The notes under the pieces were generated by a model. That model ran no database searches and was not told where the DNA came from. It saw only the letters and a program-made list of their open reading frames with translations. A stretch of DNA of 8,423 nucleotides from assembly GCA_027081065.1 (NCBI GenBank), contig JALWLW010000001.1, positions 1 to 8,423 on the forward strand. Direction: 5' to 3'. The DNA is from Campylobacteraceae bacterium (GTDB lineage Bacteria > Campylobacterota > Campylobacteria > Campylobacterales > Sulfurovaceae). Shown piece by piece: positions 1 to 5,999 of this stretch; position 1 is the stretch's first letter; every line of letters begins with the position of its first letter. A program made the position numbers and the translations under genes.

Positions 1-536
1 TTATTGTACATAGGTTTGAAAGTAAATTCATCAGTATTTAGTAGAGTTTGTTTTAGTTTACTTTTGTAAGAGGGGTTATATGTTAAGCTATAGGTATTAT
101 TAGTCTTTGGAGTAATAACAAGTGTTTTCCCTATAATTTTCCTATTTAAAATTTTAATATTGGTTGCTAAAAAGGGTACATCTTGATTAAAAAGTTCTAT
201 ATATTTATATTTCTCTTTTTTATAATAGCTGACCTCAAAATTGATTGACTTTAATACACTCTCATTAATTTTAAATGTTTTTAAAAGAGAAAGTTCCTCT
301 AATACATCTTTTCTCCCTTTATTTGAACTCACATTATTAATTAAATCTCCAGAGTTTTCATTATTATCAGATTTTACTTTGATAATAGAATAAGATGAGT
401 AAATTGGTGTTTGAAAATATATATAAAGATAACTAAAAAATATGGATAATATAGATATAAGTAGAATTGACCACTTATAGTTTTTCAAAATATTATTTAT
501 ATCTTTAAAAGTCAGTTCACTTCTTGATTGTTCCAT
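1..536 (-). CDS. Wzz/Wzc-type polysaccharide chain-length determinant, N-terminal part (cut by the left edge)
   Basis: The frame opens with ATG at 536 and stays open for 178 codons to the left edge, so the C-terminal part is missing. On the minus strand AAGGA lies 9 bases before the ATG. The product has a polar N-terminus, one strong membrane segment at about residues 22-41 (WSILLISILSIFFSYLYIYF), then QTPIYSSYSIIKV, a pattern typical of the start of the periplasmic Wzz domain. A lysine- and asparagine-rich periplasmic region follows. Proteins of this family sit in the inner membrane and set the length of exported O-antigen, capsule or exopolysaccharide chains. Some carry a C-terminal tyrosine kinase, which cannot be judged here. 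The gene lies 28 nt downstream of the Wza-like gene on the same strand, which is the usual order in export operons. The family call rests on topology and context more than on strong motifs. Confidence 0.75.
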   Translation of the reverse strand, partial: MEQSRSELTFKDINNILKNYKWSILLISILSIFFSYLYIYFQTPIYSSYSIIKVKSDNNENSGDLINNVSSNKGRKDVLEELSLLKTFKINESVLKSINFEVSYYKKEKYKYIELFNQDVPFLATNIKILNRKIIGKTLVITPKTNNTYSLTYNPSYKSKLKQTLLNTDEFTFKPMYN

Positions 537-564
537 AGTTTAGTTTCCTTATTTTTAAAAAAGA

Positions 565-1305
565 TTAATTAGATAAAAATTTAATATTTACAAATGGTTG
601 TAAAATATTACTAATAAGTCTAAATATAGGTGCAATTTCACCAACACGCGTATTGAAAGCTTTCATTCCATTTGGCATAACGTATACAATATCATTTGGT
701 TCTATCATTAAATTAGCTGTTCTAATTGCATTAACATCTGTTAGATTAACAATACGAGTATTAACTTTGGACATTTGTCCATTTTTTAATATAAGAATAG
801 AACTTCGATTAGCAGAATCAGTCATATCTCCAGCTTTCGCAAGAATTTGAAGTAAAGATAAGCGTTCATTATCTAAAACTATTTCTCCTGGGTTATTTAC
901 TTCTCCGATAACATATGCACGTTTATTAATAACTTCCAGTTGTATGTCGGGATGTTTAAGATAAGTTTTATAAGCCTCAGAAATAGCCATTTCAGCTTCA
1001 GTTTGTGATAATCCAGCAATATGAATTTTTTTGATAAGTGGTAAACGAAGATAACCTTTTGAATTGACAAGAATACCTCGCTCAAACTGGGCATTACCAA
1101 TAGTAGTAGAACTTAGTTCTGGATGTTTATATACAATAATGGAAATTCTATCATAAGGTTGAATTTTATATTCAAATTTTACATTACTAACTTTTGTTAT
1201 AACCTCTTTTTTATCCCCCTGTGCTTTATTAAAAATAATGTAGTCATCTTTTGAACTACAGGCAGAAAAGGCTATAATAATACTTATTAATAAAAAGTGT
1301 TTCAT
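565..1305 (-). CDS. Wza-type outer-membrane polysaccharide export lipoprotein
   Basis: This 246-residue protein starts with a lipoprotein signal peptide (MKHFLLISIIIAFSAC) and Cys16 is the likely lipidated residue. Residues 44-125 match the polysaccharide export (Poly_export) domain, including YKIQPYDRISIIVYKHPEL, the VNSKGYLRLPLI stretch, and GLSQTEAEMAI. Residues 129-210 form one SLBB domain (YVIGEVNNPGEI, then LLQILAKAGDM). The C-terminal 30 residues contain an amphipathic stretch (about 215-238) that could be the outer-membrane helix seen in Wza. E. coli Wza is about 380 residues with more SLBB-like repeats, so this is a short one-SLBB version. It would form the outer-membrane exit for a capsule or exopolysaccharide, working with the chain-length protein encoded just downstream. 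The minus-strand site GGAGA (1312-1316) lies 6 bases before the ATG and supports this start. Family certain; the polymer is unknown. Confidence 0.92.
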   Translation of the reverse strand: MKHFLLISIIIAFSACSSKDDYIIFNKAQGDKKEVITKVSNVKFEYKIQPYDRISIIVYKHPELSSTTIGNAQFERGILVNSKGYLRLPLIKKIHIAGLSQTEAEMAISEAYKTYLKHPDIQLEVINKRAYVIGEVNNPGEIVLDNERLSLLQILAKAGDMTDSANRSSILILKNGQMSKVNTRIVNLTDVNAIRTANLMIEPNDIVYVMPNGMKAFNTRVGEIAPIFRLISNILQPFVNIKFLSN

Positions 1306-1363
1306 TCTTTGTCTCCATATATTGAATTATGATGTATGTTTAGTTGCTAAAATGATAACAGAA

Positions 1364-1381
1364 AACATGTAAAACCATGTT
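1364..1381. repeat. Dyad AACATG-N6-CATGTT between the wza-like gene and moaC
   Basis: A perfect inverted repeat with 6-bp arms and a 6-bp spacer lies about 60 bp upstream of the wza-like start and about 130 bp upstream of moaC. Its size and position fit an operator for a dimeric regulator. No factor can be named. The rest of the 1306-1512 intergenic region is A/T tracts, including a run of nine T at 1408-1416. Confidence 0.35.
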
Positions 1382-1477
1382 AAAAAATTAATTTAAATTA
1401 AGTAATATTTTTTTTTATTTATTTTTTAATATTGAGACAAAATGCATTGCTTTAATTCATATTATTAATTTTTTTGA

Positions 1478-1483
1478 TAGAAT
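1478..1483 (+). promoter_or_regulatory. Candidate -10 element (TAGAAT) for moaC
   Basis: TAGAAT lies 30 nt before the moaC ATG and directly follows a T-rich stretch (1469-1475). There is no good -35 hexamer. Epsilonproteobacterial housekeeping promoters commonly show a good -10 with T-rich upstream DNA instead of a -35, so this is plausible, but in DNA this A/T-rich such a match is easily produced by chance. Confidence 0.35.
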
Positions 1484-1512
1484 TCTTTTTATTAGAAAGA
1501 ATGGGGTAAAGA

Positions 1513-1983
1513 ATGAACCTAACACATTTAGATGAGAACAACAAACCTAAAATGGTAGATGTTTCAGATAAAGATGAAACAACTAGAGTAGCTGTTGCTT
1601 CGGGAATTATAGAGGTGACACAAGATGCATATAATGCAGTAGTGACTAATTCTGCAAAAAAAGGTCCTGTTTTACAAACAGCTGTTATTGCTGCTATTCA
1701 AGGAGCGAAGCAGACTAGTTCTCTTATTCCTATGTGTCATCCTCTTATGCTTAGTTCCATTAAAACAGAAGTGGAAGAACTTTCTGAATTGCCTGGATTT
1801 AAATTAACTTTAATTGTTAAGTTAAAGGGGAAAACAGGGGTGGAGATGGAAGCTTTAACAGGTGTAAGCTTAGGGTTACTTACTATTTACGATATGTTAA
1901 AAGCTATTGATAAAGGTATGGTTATAAAAAACATTCAATTAGAAAAAAAATCAGGAGGTAAGTCAGGTGATTTTAGACGGTAA
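1513..1983 (+). CDS. moaC: Cyclic pyranopterin monophosphate synthase MoaC
   Basis: MoaC converts the cyclised GTP intermediate made by MoaA into cyclic pyranopterin monophosphate, the first stable precursor of the molybdenum cofactor, in the cytoplasm. The 156-residue product has the usual family length and all the landmarks: [16 protein letters not shown] at the N-terminus, SLIPMCHPL at 70-78, [11 protein letters not shown] at 109-119, YDMLKAIDK at 126-134, and the C-terminal [10 protein letters not shown]. By alignment to the E. coli enzyme the active-site residues are Lys50, Cys75, His76, Glu111, Glu113, Asp127 and Lys130, and all are present. The ATG is preceded by a modest GGGGT site. 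The 3' end overlaps the next gene by 17 nt. No other cofactor gene is in the window, so the rest of the pathway must be elsewhere. No moco riboswitch-like structure is apparent upstream. Confidence 0.97.
   Translation: MNLTHLDENNKPKMVDVSDKDETTRVAVASGIIEVTQDAYNAVVTNSAKKGPVLQTAVIAAIQGAKQTSSLIPMCHPLMLSSIKTEVEELSELPGFKLTLIVKLKGKTGVEMEALTGVSLGLLTIYDMLKAIDKGMVIKNIQLEKKSGGKSGDFRR
1953..1958 (+). promoter_or_regulatory. Ribosome binding site AGGAGG inside the end of moaC
   Basis: A perfect Shine-Dalgarno sequence sits 8 bases before the GTG at 1967. The same bases encode part of the conserved C-terminal SGGKSG motif of MoaC, so one stretch serves both protein and ribosome. It decides the GTG start of the next gene. 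Confidence 0.85.
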
Positions 1984-2236
1984 TTCTTGTGCGAAGCCAG
2001 ATATTGAGTATCCATGTGAATGGGGATATAAGTTAATTGGTAGAAATGAAGCTGAATTAGAGGCTTGTATTTTTGATATTGTTGGAAAAAGAGAATATAC
2101 AACTAAAAAAGGGAATAGCTCAAGTAAAGGAAAATTTCATACACTTAATATGAGATGTAGAGTTGAATCACAAAAAGATAGAGATGAAATTTTTAAAGCT
2201 TTTTCCGAACATAATGATGTAAAGATGGTTATATAG
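1967..2236 (+). CDS. DUF493 / YbeD-like small protein
   Basis: The 89-residue product belongs to the DUF493 family (E. coli YbeD; H. pylori HP0495 is, as I recall, a member with a solved structure). Members are small ACT-like alpha/beta proteins of about 85-95 residues with no proven biochemical role, often suggested to be regulatory. Visible family features are the N-terminal [13 protein letters not shown] strand, the helix [12 protein letters not shown], a glycine/serine-rich loop near residue 50, [20 protein letters not shown] and the terminal HNDVKMVI. The start is GTG, supported by a perfect AGGAGG upstream. The gene overlaps moaC by 17 nt in another frame, so its translation is probably coupled to moaC. 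Whether this reflects a shared function is unknown. Confidence 0.85.
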   Translation: MILDGNSCAKPDIEYPCEWGYKLIGRNEAELEACIFDIVGKREYTTKKGNSSSKGKFHTLNMRCRVESQKDRDEIFKAFSEHNDVKMVI

Positions 2237-2279
2237 GCTATATATGGCTTTTTAAACCAATTTTTAATAGAAAAATGGC

Positions 2280-2293
2280 TAGAATTTTATAAA
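2280..2293 (+). promoter_or_regulatory. Possible -10 elements (TAGAAT, TATAAA) before minC
   Basis: In the 89-bp gap before minC, TAGAAT (2280-2285) and TATAAA (2288-2293) follow a T-rich stretch at 2261-2265. Neither has a recognisable -35. They may give minCDE its own promoter, or the cluster may be read through from moaC. This is a weak call in A/T-rich DNA. Confidence 0.25.
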
Positions 2294-2316
2294 GAATTTA
2301 ATAAATTGTAACAGAT

Positions 2317-2320
2317 AGGA
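2317..2320 (+). promoter_or_regulatory. Ribosome binding site AGGA deciding the TTG start of minC
   Basis: AGGA lies 5 bases before TTG at 2326. The nearby ATG at 2321 is followed by a stop after one codon, so TTG is the only sensible start with a ribosome site. Confidence 0.6.
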
Positions 2321-2325
2321 ATGTT

Positions 2326-2955
2326 TTGAAGAGTAAACAATATTCAGTTAAAGTGTATGAAACAACTATTCATGATGAAGCACAATTTATGGATTTTTTT
2401 GACAACAACTACATGCTCTTTAAGGATCATTTGATTGTTATTAAAGGTCAATGCTCTTTAGAGATTAAAAAATATTTAGATGATAAAAAATTAATCTATT
2501 TGAATGATGTCTCTTTACCTAAAGGTCGAAGCCGAAAAGCACTTGAAGAAGAGTTTCAGAAGCAACAAGCTGATATGGCTATTTCTGCACAGATGGCACA
2601 AAGTGAAGTAAATCGACTCTCTTCTCAACTACAGAATAATTTGACAGTATTGGATGAGATGGTACGTAGTGGACGAGAACTTAACATACAAGGTGATCTT
2701 TTACTTTTAAATCGTGTTAACTCTGGTGCAACCATTAATGTTCAAGGTAATTTGATTATTACTAAAGTGGTAGAAGGTGCAATTCGTTGTCATGGTAATT
2801 TTATGTTATTAACAGCTTCTCCTAAAGCAAATATTGTTTTTCATGATGTTGAAGTTGATAATACTTTACTAGAGAATAGATTAAATAGAGTAGAATTAAA
2901 AAATAATGAAATTATCATTACCCCAGTCTTAAAAAAGGAGATAAATTGGGCATAG
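2326..2955 (+). CDS. minC: Septum site-determining protein MinC
   Basis: MinC blocks FtsZ polymerisation away from midcell and is brought to the membrane by MinD. The 209-residue product has a divergent N-terminal domain (about 1-65), a glutamine-rich helical, probably coiled, linker (70-108) and a clear MinC C-terminal beta-helix (about 110-200). The latter shows the regular glycine pattern GDLLLLNRVNSGATINVQGN followed by GAIRCHGN. The RSGQ motif known to contact MinD reads RSGR here (114-117). The N-terminal domain, which carries the FtsZ-inhibiting activity in E. coli, is shorter and poorly conserved. The start is TTG with AGGA upstream. The last 10 nt overlap minD, and the order minC-minD-minE confirms the identity. 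In H. pylori, from memory, minC lies apart from minDE, so a full operon is notable for the group. Confidence 0.93.
   Translation: MKSKQYSVKVYETTIHDEAQFMDFFDNNYMLFKDHLIVIKGQCSLEIKKYLDDKKLIYLNDVSLPKGRSRKALEEEFQKQQADMAISAQMAQSEVNRLSSQLQNNLTVLDEMVRSGRELNIQGDLLLLNRVNSGATINVQGNLIITKVVEGAIRCHGNFMLLTASPKANIVFHDVEVDNTLLENRLNRVELKNNEIIITPVLKKEINWA
2936..2940 (+). promoter_or_regulatory. Ribosome binding site AGGAG deciding the TTG start of minD
   Basis: AGGAG lies within the end of minC, 5 bases before TTG at 2946. The TTG start gives a 9-residue lead into the Walker A motif that matches E. coli MinD in length exactly (both lysines at 11 and 16). Confidence 0.75.
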
Positions 2956-3758
2956 TAATCGCAGTAATTAGTGGAAAAGGTGGTGTTGGGAAAACAACAG
3001 CCACTGCAAACCTTGGTCTTGGAATTGCCATGAATGGTAAAAAATGTGTACTTGTAGATTTTGATATTGGTCAAAGAAACTTGGACATGATTTTAGGGCT
3101 TGAAAATCGCGTTGTTTATGACATGGTTCAAGTGATGGAGGGTGAAGCTAACCTTAAACAAGCACTCATTAAAAGTAAAGTAAACGAAAATTTACACTTT
3201 TTAGCTGCCTCCCAAACTAAAGATAAGTCTGTCCTCTCTTCTGATAAGGTTGAAAAGTTAGTAGCTGATTTAAAAGATAGTTTTGACTTTGTAATTTTAG
3301 ATGCACCAGCTGGAATTGAAAGTGGATATGAGCATACGATTGAATTTGCAGATGCAGCCATTGTTATTGTCAACCCAGAAGTCTCTTCAATTCGTGATGC
3401 AGATAGAGCTATTGGTATTTTAGATTCTAAATCAGCGAAAGTAAAAGCAGGTGAAGATGTTGCTAAATATTTAATTATTAACCGTATTGTAGCAAATATG
3501 GTTGAGAGTGGGGAGATGTTAAAAAGTGAAGATATTTTAGAAATTTTAAATATTAAACTATTAGGAAAAGTTCCTGAAGATAAAGGTGTTATTGATGCTT
3601 CCAATCAAGGAAAACCCGTTGTATTAGATAAAAAATCAATTGCCGGACAAGCGTATGGTCGAATAGCAGGTAGGCTTTGTGGACAAAAAGTTGACATGAA
3701 AAATATTGAAGTCTCTGATTCTGGTTTATTTAAAAAATTGACAGGGATATTTAAATAA
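2946..3758 (+). CDS. minD: Septum site-determining ATPase MinD
   Basis: MinD is a membrane-associated ATPase that carries MinC and is released by MinE, producing the oscillation or gradient that places the septum. The 270-residue product matches E. coli MinD in length. It has the deviant Walker A motif SGKGGVGKTT with signature Lys11 and catalytic Lys16, the switch I region LVDFDIGQRNLD (Asp38 and Asp40), and switch II LDAPAGIES with Asp119. The C-terminus SGLFKKLTGIFK (259-270) is a typical amphipathic membrane-targeting helix, which separates it from soluble ParA and Mrp relatives. The start is TTG, with AGGAG in the end of minC. The stop codon shares one base with the minE ATG (TAATG), so the three min genes should be translationally coupled. 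Confidence 0.98.
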   Translation: MGIVIAVISGKGGVGKTTATANLGLGIAMNGKKCVLVDFDIGQRNLDMILGLENRVVYDMVQVMEGEANLKQALIKSKVNENLHFLAASQTKDKSVLSSDKVEKLVADLKDSFDFVILDAPAGIESGYEHTIEFADAAIVIVNPEVSSIRDADRAIGILDSKSAKVKAGEDVAKYLIINRIVANMVESGEMLKSEDILEILNIKLLGKVPEDKGVIDASNQGKPVVLDKKSIAGQAYGRIAGRLCGQKVDMKNIEVSDSGLFKKLTGIFK

Positions 3759-3994
3759 TGTTTGGATTTTTTAAGCAAAAAAAGAGTGCAGCTGTTGCTA
3801 AAGATAGGTTAACAATTGCCATTATGTCAGATAGAGATAGAACCAATGGATACCCTTTTATGGATGAAATGAAAGCTGAAATTATGGAAGTGGTTCAAAA
3901 GTATGTTGGGGTTCGAGGTGTTGAGATTCGTAAAGAGATTGATGGAGATCTAGAAGCTTTAGCAATTGATGTTGAGCTTGATAAAAATGCCTAA
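3758..3994 (+). CDS. minE: Cell division topological specificity factor MinE
   Basis: MinE stimulates the MinD ATPase and displaces MinC, restricting division inhibition to the poles. The 78-residue product is slightly shorter than E. coli MinE (88). It has the amphipathic membrane-binding N-terminus MFGFFKQKK, then the anti-MinCD segment DRLTIAIMSDRDR (about 16-28), then the dimerisation and topological domain (about 32-75), including YPFMDEMKAEIMEVVQKYV and the beta strands VRGVEIRKE and LEALAIDVEL. Its ATG overlaps the minD stop by one base, and AGGGA (3743-3747) lies 10 bases upstream. The stop codon is inside the left arm and loop of the terminator hairpin that follows. Confidence 0.96.
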   Translation: MFGFFKQKKSAAVAKDRLTIAIMSDRDRTNGYPFMDEMKAEIMEVVQKYVGVRGVEIRKEIDGDLEALAIDVELDKNA

Positions 3995-4005
3995 ATAGGC
4001 ATTTT
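3984..4005. terminator. Probable bidirectional intrinsic terminator between minE and the kbp-like gene
   Basis: AAAATGCCT and AGGCATTTT form a perfect 9-bp stem with a 4-base loop. The outer arms supply an A run on one side and a T run on the other, so each strand reads as stem plus a short U tract. The hairpin lies between two convergent genes whose stops are only 20 nt apart, and it includes the minE stop codon. Serving both genes is the most economical reading. Confidence 0.75.
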
Positions 4006-4014
4006 AAATTGACA

Positions 4015-4482
4015 CTATGCTAGAACTTCTGGAATTCTAATGGATTGACCTGGGTAGATAAGGTCAGCATCTTTAATGACTTCTATATTGGCATCGACAA
4101 TATGTGTGTATTTACTTCCATCATCATAAAATTTAGTAGCAATAGCCCATAAGGTATCGCCTTTAACGATGGTGTAAAAAATTTCTTCAGGAATCTCTTT
4201 TACTGTCTCTGCTGAAATTTGTTCTAATGTGACCAACTGTTCAGCATTTACTTGTGCAATTCCCTCAATATTTCCAGCAATTAAAATCGCTTTTTCACGT
4301 GTTGGATAGTCTTGTGCAATACCAGCTAAAGTGACTAAATCATTCTCAACTTCTACGACTAGACCATCAACAGGTAAGTTTTCAAAACTACTCTCTATCT
4401 CTTCTTTAATAGTAGCAGCATCATCATCGCCTTTTCCTAATAACTTTTTACCTGCGTCTGATACAAAATCAAAAAAACCCAT
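4015..4482 (-). CDS. kbp: BON-LysM protein, Kbp/YgaU-like potassium-binding protein
   Basis: The 155-residue product has the same architecture and length as E. coli Kbp (YgaU, about 149 residues): an MGFFDFVSDAGKKL start, a BON domain at about 23-88 (VVEVENDLVTLAGIAQDYPT, then NIEGIAQV) and a C-terminal LysM domain at 102-150 (YTIVKGDTLWAIATKFY, then IYPGQSIRIPE). There is no signal peptide, so it is predicted to be cytoplasmic even though LysM often binds peptidoglycan. E. coli Kbp is a cytoplasmic K+ binder that changes conformation with potassium level. Transfer of that function here is inference. The start has a good AAGGAAG site (4488-4494 on the other strand) and a consensus -10 element 33 nt upstream. 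The gene follows dcd on the same strand and converges on minE. Confidence 0.88.
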   Translation of the reverse strand: MGFFDFVSDAGKKLLGKGDDDAATIKEEIESSFENLPVDGLVVEVENDLVTLAGIAQDYPTREKAILIAGNIEGIAQVNAEQLVTLEQISAETVKEIPEEIFYTIVKGDTLWAIATKFYDDGSKYTHIVDANIEVIKDADLIYPGQSIRIPEVLA

Positions 4483-4514
4483 GGTACTTCCTTGTAATAA
4501 ATTTGTTAGAGATT

Positions 4515-4520
4515 ATTATA
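4515..4520 (-). promoter_or_regulatory. Consensus -10 element (TATAAT) for the kbp-like gene
   Basis: A perfect TATAAT on the minus strand ends 33 nt before the kbp-like ATG, which would give a leader of about 26 nt. The -35 region (AGAGTT at 17 bp) is poor and lies inside the adjacent dyad, so an activator or a T-rich epsilon-type promoter is possible. It suggests that the gene is expressed independently of dcd. Confidence 0.5.
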
Positions 4521-4522
4521 TT

Positions 4523-4548
4523 CTAATAGACTTAAAAAACTCTATTAG
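4523..4548. repeat. Perfect 8-bp inverted repeat at the dcd/kbp boundary
   Basis: CTAATAGA and TCTATTAG face each other across a 10-base A/T loop. The right arm contains the dcd stop codon. No U tract follows on the dcd strand, so it is a poor intrinsic terminator. It directly abuts the -10 element of the kbp-like gene and covers the -35 position, so it may instead be an operator. Both readings remain open. Confidence 0.4.
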
Positions 4549-5111
4549 GACTCTTTAAGTATACGTGGCAATGTAATACCAGTTTGACTTTGGTACTTTC
4601 CTTGTCTGTCAGAGTAGGTTGTTTCACATTGTTCATCACCTTGCAAGAAGAGTACTTGTGCAATTCCCTCATTAGCATAAATTTTAGCAGGAAGTGGGGT
4701 AGTATTTGAAATTTCAATAGTAATATGCCCCTCAAATCCTGGTTCAAAAGGGGTGACATTGACGATGATTCCACAACGTGCATAGGTACTTTTTCCAAGA
4801 CAAATGGCTAGAGTATCTGAAGGCATTTTAAAGTACTCTATGGTACGTGCTAAAGCAAAAGAGTTAGGAGGTACAATACATACTTCACCTTTAAAATCTA
4901 CGACATTATTTTCATTAAAATCTTTTGGGTCAACCACTTCAGCGTTGATATTGGTGAAAATTTTAAATTCATCAGAAACACGTATGTCATATCCGTAAGA
5001 GCTCAACCCATAAGAGATAACACCTTCTCCTTTTAATGCTTCACAAAAAGGGCTTATCATCGCATTGTTAATTGATTGTTCTCTTATCCAAGAGTCTGCT
5101 TTTAATCCCAT
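4545..5111 (-). CDS. dcd: dCTP deaminase
   Basis: Dcd deaminates dCTP to dUTP, the main source of dUMP for thymidylate synthesis, as a cytoplasmic homotrimer. The 188-residue product is close to the E. coli length (193). It shows [13 protein letters not shown] near residue 34, [10 protein letters not shown] at 81-90, the trimer and nucleotide site [16 protein letters not shown] (106-121, with Ser108 and Arg112), and [11 protein letters not shown] (126-136) with the expected catalytic Glu133. The C-terminal lid is [19 protein letters not shown]. The ATG follows AAAGGA at 8 bases. The gene lies 15 nt downstream of the SurA-like gene and is probably co-transcribed with it. From memory, C. jejuni also has its SurA-like Cj1289 a few genes from dcd (Cj1292), so this linkage looks old. 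Whether the enzyme also acts as a dUTPase cannot be decided here. Confidence 0.96.
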   Translation of the reverse strand: MGLKADSWIREQSINNAMISPFCEALKGEGVISYGLSSYGYDIRVSDEFKIFTNINAEVVDPKDFNENNVVDFKGEVCIVPPNSFALARTIEYFKMPSDTLAICLGKSTYARCGIIVNVTPFEPGFEGHITIEISNTTPLPAKIYANEGIAQVLFLQGDEQCETTYSDRQGKYQSQTGITLPRILKES

Positions 5112-5126
5112 TGTTTTAATCCTTTA

Positions 5127-5954
5127 TTATAAACGAATAACACGAATGTTTGCGTTTGATTTGAGTTTGTTTAAGAAGTCTCTTCCTGCTTGAATGCGTT
5201 GTTCTTGCATCCAACGTGCCATGACAGCATTTTTTACAGCAGCAAAACCCACTTGTGCAGAACCTTTAGACTTGACGTAGTATGCGATAAAGCCTTTCCC
5301 TGTATTGATAGGTTTTGAAAATGAATTAACTGGTGTACTCTCAATTAAATTTAATAGAGCAGGACTCATCTCATTTGAAGAGGCTAAGACATTCTCTTTG
5401 TCAACACCATTGGTTGGTTGCAAAGGGTTTGCAATGGCTTGTTGCAAGGCTGAAGCTGAGTTACTTTTGTAAATAACCAAACTCATCTGTCTAGGAGCAT
5501 TTGAAAATTCAGCTTGATGTGCCTCATAATACTCTTCAAGCTCACTTTCACTTGGTCGTTCAATAGTAGAGAGAATAACTTGTTGAAAAAAGTGCTCTTT
5601 TTTTATTTCGGTAGTTAATTGTTCTAAATAGCTTTCCCAAGTTAAGCCTTTTTCTCTAAGAATTTTTTGCATTTGTCCTTGAGTTAGATTTTTTGCAGAG
5701 GCAATGGCATTTACTTTGGCTTGTAGTTCTTCTCTTGAGACAACAATATTTGCTTTATCGATAGCTGATTTTTCCAATCTATCTTTAATGAGTGTCTCAA
5801 CAGCAGCCTGTTTTGACATTTTTAGTTTTTGTTGTACAGCTTCTATTTCTAGTGTTGTAATAGGTTCACCTTCAACATCTATGGCAATGGCATCGATAAT
5901 TTGTGCATGAGTGCTAATAAGGGAAAAAATTAGAAAAGGTAAAATCTTTTTCAT
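5127..5954 (-). CDS. SurA-like periplasmic chaperone with a degenerate parvulin domain
   Basis: The product (275 residues from this start) has a signal peptide, MKKILPFLIFSLISTHA, probably cut after Ala17. A SurA-type N-terminal helical region (about 22-125) with VDVEGEPITTLEIE-like opening and helices such as AVETLIKDRLEKSAI follows. Next come a parvulin-like region (about 152-230) and a final helix that would pack back on the N-terminal module. SurA family proteins escort outer-membrane proteins across the periplasm. In the parvulin region the two usual histidines are absent (MSLVIYK and GFIAYYV replace SHI- and HI-type motifs), as is the GGDLG stretch, so prolyl isomerase activity is doubtful. 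An upstream in-frame ATG at 5966 would add MDTS, but it has no ribosome site, while GGA precedes the ATG at 5954, so the later start is preferred. It resembles C. jejuni Cj1289. Confidence 0.82.
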   Translation of the reverse strand: MKKILPFLIFSLISTHAQIIDAIAIDVEGEPITTLEIEAVQQKLKMSKQAAVETLIKDRLEKSAIDKANIVVSREELQAKVNAIASAKNLTQGQMQKILREKGLTWESYLEQLTTEIKKEHFFQQVILSTIERPSESELEEYYEAHQAEFSNAPRQMSLVIYKSNSASALQQAIANPLQPTNGVDKENVLASSNEMSPALLNLIESTPVNSFSKPINTGKGFIAYYVKSKGSAQVGFAAVKNAVMARWMQEQRIQAGRDFLNKLKSNANIRVIRL

Positions 5955-5992
5955 TGAGGTATCCATTTAATTTTTATTCATTTTTTATGAAA

Positions 5993-5998
5993 ATTATA
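5993..5998 (-). promoter_or_regulatory. Consensus -10 element (TATAAT) for the surA-like/dcd operon
   Basis: TATAAT on the minus strand lies 38 nt upstream of the preferred surA-like ATG. No TTGACA-like -35 is found at 16-18 bp. A small dyad (6000-6013) occupies the spacer immediately upstream. Confidence 0.5.
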
Positions 5999-5999
5999 G

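Noticed and set aside
653..850. Open frame on the plus strand opposite the wza-like gene
   Set aside because: It is a shadow of a well-supported lipoprotein gene and its product matches no family.
1408..1416. Run of nine T as a phase-variation switch
   Set aside because: Such runs are common in A/T-rich intergenic DNA. It lies in no coding region, and no promoter spacing that it would alter could be defined.
1306..1512. Molybdenum-cofactor riboswitch upstream of moaC
   Set aside because: The sequence is nearly all A/T tracts and lacks the long G/C-containing stems expected of such an element.
2236..2255. Hairpin with trailing T run just after the DUF493 gene
   Set aside because: The stem is only about 6 bp with two G-U pairs, too weak to call a terminator, so read-through into minC is likely.
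3128..3604. Long open frame on the minus strand opposite minD
   Set aside because: It is the antisense of a highly conserved gene, its translation is serine/isoleucine-rich with no recognisable domain, and no ribosome site was seen.
2946..3758. ParA or Mrp instead of MinD
   Set aside because: The C-terminal amphipathic helix, switch regions and flanking minC and minE fix the identity as MinD.
4545..5111. Bifunctional dCTP deaminase/dUTPase
   Set aside because: The residues separating the two types cannot be judged safely by eye, so only the deaminase function is claimed.
5955..5966. Upstream ATG (5966) as the start of the SurA-like gene
   Set aside because: No ribosome site precedes it, and it would put MDTS before a textbook MKK-type signal peptide. 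It remains possible.
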